Shown: in pieces, positions 57,815-64,000 of the stretch | How positions within the stretch are numbered: position 1 is the stretch's first letter | Layout: each line of letters starts with the position of its first letter | NCBI GenBank assembly: GCA_050249415.1 | Contig: JBFWQO010000003.1 | Span: 266,953 to 330,952, forward strand | DNA: 64,000 nt | Source of the DNA: CADEFQ01 sp050249415 | Lineage (GTDB): Bacteria; Pseudomonadota; Gammaproteobacteria; Steroidobacterales; Steroidobacteraceae | Direction of reading: 5' to 3' | Notes under the pieces: generated by a model | The model's database searches: none | Seen by the model: only the letters and a program-made list of their open reading frames with translations | Told to the model about the DNA's origin: nothing | Program-made: the position numbers and the translations under genes

Positions 57815-59328
57815 CGGAGACCGCCACGGCCACGGTGCCCGCCACGACACGGAGTGCTGCGCGCCCCGCCGCGCGCAACCTGTCGTTCGCATTCGCGAAG
57901 CGCCACGGCGTACTCGTGCGTCATACCGCCGACGGAGTCGCGGATTGCGCCTATCGCGGCGACGTCACCCCGCTCGCGATTGCCGAGGTGCGCCGCCACC
58001 TGCGCATGCCTGTCCGGCTGACCAGGGTCGGTGACGATGAGTTCGACACGCTGCTGCGCCTCACGTACGAGGCGGGATCCGACGCGATCCAGGCCGCGGA
58101 AGGGCTCGACGGCACGGTCGATCTCGCGCACCTCGCCCTCGACTTGCCCGAGCAGGCCGACCTCCTCGAGAGCGACGACGACGCCCCGATCATCCGCCTG
58201 ATCAATGCGCTTCTCACCCAGGCGGTGAAGGAGAACGCTTCCGACATCCATATCGAGCCGTTCGAGAACCGGCTCGTGATCCGCTTTCGCGTCGACGGCG
58301 TGCTGCGCGAGGTGCTGCAGTCGCGCCGCGCGGTCGCGCCGCTCGTCGTCTCGCGTATCAAGGTGATGTCGAAGCTCGACATTGCCGAGAAGCGCCTGCC
58401 GCAGGACGGGCGCATATCGCTGCGCATCGCGGGGCGCGCGGTCGACGTGCGCGTCTCGACGATCCCGTCGGGCCACGGCGAGCGCGTCGTGCTGCGTATC
58501 CTCGACAAGCAGGCCGGGCGGCTGAACCTCGACTCGCTCGGCATGGATGCGGCGACGCAGGCGCTCACGGACGAACTGATCCACAAGCCGCACGGCATCC
58601 TGCTCGTCACCGGCCCCACCGGATCCGGCAAGACGACGACGCTCTATGCCGCGCTCGAGCGCCTGAATGACAACACGCGCAACATCATGACGGTCGAGGA
58701 TCCGATCGAGTACTACATCGACGGCATCGGCCAGACGCAGGTGAACACCAAGGTCGAAATGACCTTTGCGCGCGGCCTGCGGGCGATCCTGCGCCAGGAC
58801 CCGGACGTGGTCCTCGTCGGCGAGATCCGCGACCTCGAGACCGCGCAGATCGCCGTGCAGGCGAGCCTGACCGGCCACCTCGTGCTCTCCACGCTGCACA
58901 CGAATACCGCCGCCGGCGCCGTCACGCGCCTGCGCGACATGGGGATCGAGCCGTTCCTGCTCTCCTCGAGCCTGATCGGCGTCGTGGCACAGCGCCTCGT
59001 CCGCGTGTTGAATCCGGAGACCAAGCAGCCGTTCCAGGCGGGCGAGTACGAACGGCGGATCCTGAACCTCGGCCCGGCCGACGACACCCCGATCCTCTAT
59101 CGACCGAGCAGCGAACTCGGCATGGGGTATCGCGGCCGCACGGGCATCTACGAGCTCATCGTGGTCGACGACCAGATGCGCACGATGATCCACGACGGGG
59201 TCGCCGAGCACGAACTCGAGCGCTATGCGCGCACGATGACCCCCTCGATCCGCGACGACGGCCGCGCCCGCGTGCTGCGCGGCGAGACGACGATCGAGGA
59301 AGTGCTCAGGGTTACACGTGAAGACTGA
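57811..59328 (+). CDS. gspE: Type II secretion ATPase GspE lacking the zinc-cysteine motif
   Basis: A 505-residue cytoplasmic ATPase powering pseudopilus assembly. N-terminal N1E region, then Walker A LLVTGPTGSGKTTTLYAALE, Asp box EDPIEYYIDGIGQTQVN, Walker B RAILRQDPDVVLVGEIRDLE and the His box LSTLHTNTAAGAVTRLRDMG. The C-terminal zinc-binding subdomain of most GspE proteins has four Cys; here the corresponding text is VLNPETKQPFQAGEYERRIL then SELGMGYRGRTGIYELI, with no Cys at all. Start is GTG, overlapping gspD. Confidence 0.93.
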   Translation: MTETATATVPATTRSAARPAARNLSFAFAKRHGVLVRHTADGVADCAYRGDVTPLAIAEVRRHLRMPVRLTRVGDDEFDTLLRLTYEAGSDAIQAAEGLDGTVDLAHLALDLPEQADLLESDDDAPIIRLINALLTQAVKENASDIHIEPFENRLVIRFRVDGVLREVLQSRRAVAPLVVSRIKVMSKLDIAEKRLPQDGRISLRIAGRAVDVRVSTIPSGHGERVVLRILDKQAGRLNLDSLGMDAATQALTDELIHKPHGILLVTGPTGSGKTTTLYAALERLNDNTRNIMTVEDPIEYYIDGIGQTQVNTKVEMTFARGLRAILRQDPDVVLVGEIRDLETAQIAVQASLTGHLVLSTLHTNTAAGAVTRLRDMGIEPFLLSSSLIGVVAQRLVRVLNPETKQPFQAGEYERRILNLGPADDTPILYRPSSELGMGYRGRTGIYELIVVDDQMRTMIHDGVAEHELERYARTMTPSIRDDGRARVLRGETTIEEVLRVTRED

Positions 59329-59334
59329 GAAGAA

Positions 59335-59418
59335 GCGAACGGCGAGCGGCGATCGGCGAACCACCAGCGAGCGTTTGGTGCGCGTCTGGCTGTTCGCTGT
59401 TCGCTGTTCGCCGTTCGC
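59335..59418. repeat. Inverted repeat made of GCGAAC-type units between gspE and gspF
   Basis: Left arm 59335-59361 begins GCGAACGGCGAGCGGCGATC; right arm 59392-59418 is its imperfect complement (23 of 27 positions), made of GTTCGCT and GTTCGCC units in tandem. A short inner pair CACCA/TGGTG lies between. It fills most of the 109-bp gap in an operon whose other genes overlap. It may act as an mRNA hairpin that sets the gspE/gspF ratio, or be a mobile low-complexity repeat. Confidence 0.75.
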
Positions 59419-59437
59419 CATCTAGGATCCTGCCACG

Positions 59438-60652
59438 ATGGGTGCCTTCGAATATGTGGCGCTGGATTCGGCGGGACGCGAGAAGAAAGGCGTTCTCGAG
59501 GGCGATACGCCGAAACACGTCCGGCAGCTGCTTCGCGAGCGCTCGCTCCTGCCCGTCACGGTCACCGAGGCCGCGCGCGAGGAGGCGCGGCGCCAGCGCA
59601 GCTTCGGCTGGCGTCGCGGTGTCTCCGCGGGCGATCTGGCGCTGCTCACGCGCCAGCTCGCCACCCTCACCCGTGCCGGCCTGCCGCTCGAGGAAGCCCT
59701 GCTCGCGGTGTCGCAGCAGACCGAGAAACCGCGCGTACAGAGCATCCTCCTCGGCGTCCGGTCGCGCGTCATGGAGGGCCACACGCTCGCGAGCGGGTTC
59801 GCGGAGTTCCCGCGCGTCTTCCCCGAGATCTACCGTGCCACCGTGGCGGCCGGTGAGCAGTCCGGGCACCTCGACGAGGTGCTCGAGCGGCTCGCCGACT
59901 ACACGGAGGGCCGCGAAGTGACGCGCCAGAAGGTGCTCGGCGCGATGCTCTATCCGATCGTGCTGTCGATCCTCTGCTTCGGCATCGTGACCGGCCTCCT
60001 GGTCTATGTCGTTCCCAAGGTCATCGAGGTCTTCGACACCGGCAAGGCTAAGCTGCCGCTGATGACCCGTGTCCTCATTGCGATCAGCAATTTCCTGCAC
60101 GACTGGGGCCTGTGGCTTCTCGCGGCGCTCGTCGTGCTGGGCATCGGCCTCGCACGCTGGCTCCGCAACCCGGCCGCCCGCCGCCGCTTCCACGAGCTGC
60201 AGTTGCGCCTGCCCCTCGTCGGGCGGCTCGTGCGGGGCTTCAATACGGCGCGCTTCACGCGCACGCTCAGCATCCTGACCGCTGCCTCGGTGCCGGTGCT
60301 CGAGGCGCTGCGCATCGCCGGCGAAGTGGTCACCAGCCTGCCGATGAAGAGTGCGGTCACGGACGCCGGCCAGCGCGTGCGCGAAGGGGCGCCGATCGGC
60401 CGCTCGCTCGCGCAAAGCCGCCTCTTCCCGCCCATGACGATCCACCTGATCTCGAGCGGCGAGTCCAGCGGCGAGCTGGAAACGATGCTCGAGCGGGCAG
60501 CGATCAGCCAGGAGCGCGAACTCGACGGCATCCTGACGGCCCTCGTCGGGCTGCTCGGCCCCCTGCTCATCATCCTGATGGGCCTTTTCGTGATGGGCAT
60601 CGTATTTGCAATGCTCCTGCCCATTTTCGAGATGAACGCGCTGATCCGGTAG
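59438..60652 (+). CDS. gspF: Type II secretion platform protein GspF
   Basis: A 404-residue inner-membrane protein. MGAFEYVALDSAGREKKGVL opens the cytoplasmic part. Two GspF repeats are visible: LALLTRQLATLTRAGLPLEE and FTRTLSILTAASVPVLEALR, each followed by 'GE..G.L...L' (AAGEQSGHLDEVLERLADYT; SGESSGELETMLERAA). Three membrane helices. It is the last gsp gene in the window; gspG onward is missing downstream. Confidence 0.95.
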   Translation: MGAFEYVALDSAGREKKGVLEGDTPKHVRQLLRERSLLPVTVTEAAREEARRQRSFGWRRGVSAGDLALLTRQLATLTRAGLPLEEALLAVSQQTEKPRVQSILLGVRSRVMEGHTLASGFAEFPRVFPEIYRATVAAGEQSGHLDEVLERLADYTEGREVTRQKVLGAMLYPIVLSILCFGIVTGLLVYVVPKVIEVFDTGKAKLPLMTRVLIAISNFLHDWGLWLLAALVVLGIGLARWLRNPAARRRFHELQLRLPLVGRLVRGFNTARFTRTLSILTAASVPVLEALRIAGEVVTSLPMKSAVTDAGQRVREGAPIGRSLAQSRLFPPMTIHLISSGESSGELETMLERAAISQERELDGILTALVGLLGPLLIILMGLFVMGIVFAMLLPIFEMNALIR

Positions 60653-60718
60653 CCGGTTGGCACAACTCAAATCTGCCCGTTGCGCCCGCGCGGATTTCGC
60701 GCTACATCTCCGCGCGCC

Positions 60719-60976
60719 ATGAGCGAGAAGCCCGAGTCCGAGGAATTCGACGACGAGGAAGAGGAAGAGGACAGTGCCGCCGGCGAGGACGTCGACCTCG
60801 ACCGCGTCATCAAGGACCTCGACCTCGCCAAGCGCCGCGGCCAGAAGCTGGGCGATCCGGCCTGGCGGCGCCTCGAGCGGCTGCTCGACGACAAGCGCAC
60901 AGCCGACCTCGTGAGCGATTTCGAGGACTACGACGTCGGAGGTCCGGACGGGGGGCCGAAGAAAAAGCGCCCGTAG
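60719..60976 (+). CDS. Small acidic protein of unknown function
   Basis: An 85-residue soluble protein. The first third is almost all acidic (SEEFDDEEEEEDSAAGED); the rest is helical (LDRVIKDLDLAKRRGQKLGD, PAWRRLERLLDDKRTADLVS). The basic-helix part 'RR.ER.L.....' recalls the small PA3496-like proteins, but the match is loose. No signal peptide. Sits 66 bp after gspF, just ahead of the Rhs remnants. Confidence 0.6.
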   Translation: MSEKPESEEFDDEEEEEDSAAGEDVDLDRVIKDLDLAKRRGQKLGDPAWRRLERLLDDKRTADLVSDFEDYDVGGPDGGPKKKRP

Positions 60977-61044
60977 ACGCCTGTCTGCTCATTCGTAGAG
61001 CTGCTCTCCCGCCGAACAAATCATGACGCGCTCTACCGATCACC

Positions 61045-61413
61045 TCAAGTTGGTGCAACAAACTGGTTGCGGCCATTGACTGTGTAGCTCCTGACCGCGT
61101 TCGTGAGCACGCGCGAGGTGATCTGGCTCGCCGGGTTGAACGCAAAGCCGAACCCGGCATCGAGGCTCGTGCCCGCCCCATCGAGGTCGTGGGTCAGCAG
61201 CTCGAGCCGCGAGATCGGATCGTAGTCGTACCGGGTGATCGCTCCCGCCGCGTCGCGGTCGAGCTCGTCACGGCGCCACTGCGCGTCGTAGAAGATCGAC
61301 GCGAGCGTGTTCGACGGGCCGTTCTCCGACAGGTGCAGCAGCCGGTCGGCGGCGTCGTAGGCGTACTCGAAATACGCCCCGTCCGGATGCGTCAGGCGGG
61401 TGCGGTTGCCGTG
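61045..61413 (-). pseudogene. Rhs core fragment 1 (YD-repeat remnant)
   Basis: Minus strand encodes HGNRTRLTHPDGAYFEYAYD, LLHLSENGPSNTLASIFYDA, AITRYDYDPISRLELLTHDL and FNPASQITSRVLTNAV, ending in YTVNGRNQFVAPT and a stop. This is YD-repeat text from the core of an Rhs protein, cut at both ends and lacking about 9 residues present in fragment 2 (ANDAYEFAL region). Upstream of 61413 the similarity stops abruptly. A displaced, non-functional piece is the best reading. Confidence 0.8.
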
Positions 61414-61598
61414 AATCGGTGGCCCAGCATGGCGTGAACGTCTCGCCCGGCAAGCTCCGGAATCAGTGGCCGGCATGGGCCGGAATCCGCACATTTCCGC
61501 TGAACCGCAACTCAATGTCGTGGAGCGGCGTCTCAGCAATCATGGCTATGGTTCTAAACAATGGCGAGCATCCGGACCTGGATTCGGCACTATCCTCC

Positions 61599-62096
61599 CT
61601 ATCGGATACGTCGACGAGCGTGCTCGATCGTCAGCGCTTCATAGTCACTTCGAAATTCTCCAAAACCATGATACGCAAGAAGAGCGTTCTGATATCTGAT
61701 AGGCGCAACAGTAGTCTTGTTCTCCAGCAACTCCCAGTCTTCGTTCGTCGCCAATCGATAGTGTTGTCCACTGAAATTACGCACGTGCGGCACGCCTTCT
61801 ACGCGCACCTTATAGCTAGGGAAAGGAACTCGCGCCGAAATCGGCGGGCGGTTGCCGACAATCTTCCACCTACCGTGATAAATGAGAGCATCCAGAGTCC
61901 ATCCGACCAATAGAAGCTCGCCTTTGACCAGCTGATCGAGATCGGGTGGCTCGTTGTAGAGATCGCGGAAAATCGCCACATAAAACACAGTTACGCCAAC
62001 GACGACCTGGCCATATCCAAACCGGCCATCGGGAGCAGGGATCGCGAAGAGATCTCCTTCTCGAATTCCAACGGAACGTTCACGTGCTTCAGCCAT
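61599..62096 (-). CDS. Imm26-like immunity protein
   Basis: A 165-residue soluble protein. The opening SVGIREGDLFAIPAPDGRFG, then YGQVVVGVTVFYVAIF matches the Imm26 pattern 'GD.faIPl.dG.f.yg.v'. Imm26 proteins neutralise polymorphic toxins. It starts 6 bp after the end of Rhs core fragment 2, the right place for an immunity gene, but no toxin domain remains in front of it. Lower GC than the chromosome. Family call from the N-terminal pattern only. Confidence 0.65.
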   Translation of the reverse strand: MAEARERSVGIREGDLFAIPAPDGRFGYGQVVVGVTVFYVAIFRDLYNEPPDLDQLVKGELLLVGWTLDALIYHGRWKIVGNRPPISARVPFPSYKVRVEGVPHVRNFSGQHYRLATNEDWELLENKTTVAPIRYQNALLAYHGFGEFRSDYEALTIEHARRRIR

Positions 62097-62102
62097 GTGA
62101 AG

Positions 62103-62732
62103 TCAGGTTCGGATCTTCTCAACGAAGCTCGTCGCTCCATCCGAGGTCAAGTTGCCGTTGGCATCCCAGGCGTGGGCCGCGCCACCCACCTGGGTGTACT
62201 GGTTGCGACCATTGACCGTGTAACTCTTGACCGCGTTCGTGAGCGCGAATTCGTACGCGTCGTTCGCGAGCACGCGTGTCGTGATCTGGCTCGCCGGGTT
62301 GAAGGCAAAGCCGAACCCGGTATCGTGGCCGGTGCCCGCCCCATCGAGGTCCTGGGTCAGCAGCTCGAGCCGCGAGATCGGATCGTAGTCGTAGCGGGTG
62401 ATCGCGCCCGCGGCGTCGCGGTCGAGTTCGTCGCGGCGCAGCTCCTCGTCATAGAAGATCGACGCGAGCGTCGTCGACGGGCCGTTCTCCGACAGGTGCA
62501 GCAGCCGGTCGGCGTCGTCGTAGGCGTACTCGAAGAAGGCCCCGTCCGGGTGCGTGAGGCGCGTGCGGTTGCCGTGGGTGTCGTAGGCCGAGGTCACGGT
62601 GCGCGCCGTGCCCCCCATGTTGCTGCTCGAGCTGAGCAGGCGACCGAACCCGTCGTAGGTGTTCGTCACCCCCTGTCCGCTGTCCGAGCTGAAACGCGCA
62701 GGCTCGCGTTGAGGCCAGTCCAGCAATGCCAT
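62103..62732 (-). pseudogene. Rhs core fragment 2 with truncated tip
   Basis: Encodes YD-repeat text (VTNTYDGFGRLLSSSSNMGG, AYDTHGNRTRLTHPDGAFFE, SRLELLTQDLDGAGTG, YTVNGRNQYTQVGGAAHAWD), then NGNLTSDGATSFVEKIRT and a stop. A complete Rhs core would run on to a 'DPIG' closing motif and a toxin; here both are lost. DNA matches fragment 1 closely (62198-62576 against 61062-61413). An orphan displaced by past Rhs tip exchange is likely. The open frame extends further 5' but without Rhs similarity. Confidence 0.8.
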
Positions 62733-62850
62733 TCGTTCGCAAGTGCCCAATCGACAGGGCCTCACTCGATCGCCACACCAATCCGAAGCAGGAGCTCTCG
62801 AGAGTGGGGAGTGCCACCTTGCTTCCCGCCCTTGCGGCTCTGGTTGGCTA

Positions 62851-63255
62851 CTACCCATGTGGAGCCTGACTCACAATCAGCTTCTTCAGCAGTGCTCCCA
62901 CACCCAGCAACACCAGGAACTGGAAGACCCATAAGGCGACGACAACGGCTATATCTTGAAGCCCCGCAAATCCAATGAAGCGAACTCGAACGTCCCCCTC
63001 ATTCGAGATCGACAGCCAGTTCGGGATCGGCTGAAAAGTCAGTGCAACGGCCAGCAATGCCGCCGACCCGATCATGACGTATCGCGGGCGTCTCCCAAGT
63101 AGCCCAATAAACAGCAGCCAGATGGCGATCGAGTAAAACAGATTCAGTTCGCCGAGCGTCGAGGATGTGACAATCGCGGGAAAAAGCGATACCAGTACAA
63201 GTATCGCCACCAACGCGAATCGAACTGCGATACATATACCGACGCGCGCATTCAT
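62851..63255 (-). CDS. Small membrane protein, probable immunity protein of the Rhs toxin
   Basis: A 134-residue protein with about four hydrophobic helices (VGICIAVRFALVAILVLVSL, LFYSIAIWLLFIGLLG, YVMIGSAALLAVAL, AVVVALWVFQFLVLLGVGAL). It starts 18 bp after the end of the Rhs C-terminal region, the normal place for the cognate immunity gene. No family recognised; the role is inferred from position. Confidence 0.6.
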   Translation of the reverse strand: MNARVGICIAVRFALVAILVLVSLFPAIVTSSTLGELNLFYSIAIWLLFIGLLGRRPRYVMIGSAALLAVALTFQPIPNWLSISNEGDVRVRFIGFAGLQDIAVVVALWVFQFLVLLGVGALLKKLIVSQAPHG

Positions 63256-63273
63256 TGAGAACCAGCCTTTTCC

Positions 63274-63999
63274 TCAGTTGGCATCTATTATTTCCTGGCT
63301 CTGCTGGATCCAGACATTATTGATGAGACGGTCGCTCAATGGCCCGAAGCTCTGGAGCCACCCCGTTCCTTCGCCAACATTGTGAATTACTGCTTGTCCG
63401 TTCTCGATCGTGACCAAGCGCGCCACGTAGCCGGGGAACAACGAATGGCCGGGGAGGGTCACGTTGACGACCATCGTGTTTCCGTTTCCATCTTTCCGCA
63501 GATACGAGATGACCTTGTTGTTCCCTAGTTGCCCCGCCGCCTGCCGAAATCCAGCTTGAGGCGTAGCATCATTCTCCACGCCCGCTTCGGTCGCAGGTTT
63601 GTCCTGTCCGGGCGTTGGATCCTTCACGGTACCCTGGCGGAGCGCATCGGCTTTTCCTGCCGAACCTTTTCCAGCCGAAACCGGCTTGTCGTACTCGTGA
63701 TGGTTACGCTGACTCGAATCAATCTTGCTCGGCCAGCCTTTCGGAGTCGGAAAGGTAACCTTGAATGGAATACGGCTACCAGTGACCTCTTTGGTGCATG
63801 TCGTGGTACCTGTCTTTTCATTATTGCTGCAACTCCTTCCGGTCGGATCCACATTGTTAAGCGGATCGTTGCTGACATAGGCATAGAGATTGACGTCATC
63901 CTCGTACCCGATCGGGTCGGTCTGCAGGAACCGGCCGAGCGCGGGGTGGTAGAACCGGGCCTTGTAGTACAGCAGCCCGAGATCGGGGAGCGCCGCCTG
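63274..63999 (-). CDS. Rhs protein, C-terminal end with toxin tip (5' end outside window)
   Basis: 242 codons of an Rhs protein enter from the right edge. GLLYYKARFYHPALGRFLQT, then DPIGYEDDVNLYAYVSNDPL, NNVDPTGR is the hallmark end of the Rhs core, after which the variable toxin tip begins (SCSNNEKTGTTTC...). The tip of ~190 residues has DPTPGQDKPATEAGVENDAT, VVNVTLPGHSLFPGYVARLV and IHNVGEGTGWLQSFGPLSDR; I recall similar Rhs tips but not a named activity. Tip GC is much lower than the core. The next gene is probably its immunity protein. Confidence 0.88.
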   Translation of the reverse strand, partial: QAALPDLGLLYYKARFYHPALGRFLQTDPIGYEDDVNLYAYVSNDPLNNVDPTGRSCSNNEKTGTTTCTKEVTGSRIPFKVTFPTPKGWPSKIDSSQRNHHEYDKPVSAGKGSAGKADALRQGTVKDPTPGQDKPATEAGVENDATPQAGFRQAAGQLGNNKVISYLRKDGNGNTMVVNVTLPGHSLFPGYVARLVTIENGQAVIHNVGEGTGWLQSFGPLSDRLINNVWIQQSQEIIDAN

Positions 64000-64000
64000 G

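Noticed and set aside
57583..59421. Minus-strand frame beginning MANGEQRTANSQ opposite gspE
   Set aside because: Its start is the GTTCGCY repeat translated and the rest is antisense to gspE.

Overview
The window is a high-GC bacterial chromosome segment. The gene order serS, rarA, lolA, ftsK, trxB, aat, infA, clpA, clpS (42.8-54.6 kb) is the order I know from Pseudomonas and relatives. Together with type II secretion genes, two RND efflux systems and two TonB-dependent receptors (TBDRs), it points to an environmental gammaproteobacterium, perhaps near the Xanthomonadales, Nevskiales or Steroidobacterales. That placement is inference.

Layout. 0-20 kb: a cut-off DUF5658 gene, an MgtC/DUF4010 membrane protein, a TBDR, an RND pump with its adaptor, an FAD oxidase, a two-domain VOC protein, two paralogous M28 peptidases, an ECF sigma factor with a membrane-anchored partner, a zinc peptidase and an EAL-HDOD signalling protein. 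Between these genes lies a family of near-perfect ~71-78 bp palindromes whose arms show compensatory base changes. 20.2-20.7 kb: a 245-bp tandem duplication that leaves an intact tRNA-Arg(CCT) and a decayed copy. 20.8-28.4 kb: a large WY-rich exported protein, tRNA-Ala(CGC), a fluoride riboswitch ahead of crcB and DUF190, pyrophosphatase, peroxiredoxin, a SixA-like phosphatase, a CsgG-like protein, and a DUF2249-FmdE pair behind an FNR-like site. 28.5-34.8 kb: a FecI-FecR-TBDR locus with two tandem paralogous exported proteins of unknown function and lower GC, the best candidate for an uncharacterised accessory system.

35-42.4 kb: a DUF4136 lipoprotein, tRNA-Ser(TGA) and a complete adaptor-pump-outer-membrane-channel-TetR efflux operon with a TetR-type operator inside its promoter. 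42.4-54.6 kb: housekeeping genes, including the N-degron set Aat, ClpS and ClpA without a bpt gene. 54.7-60.7 kb: type II secretion genes gspC-D-E-F, ending at gspF, with a GspE that lacks the zinc cysteines. 61-64 kb: a decaying Rhs polymorphic-toxin locus with two core fragments, an Imm26-like immunity gene, a membrane protein that may be an immunity protein, and the C-terminal end of an Rhs protein that runs off the window.

All calls come from reading the sequence; no database search was run.
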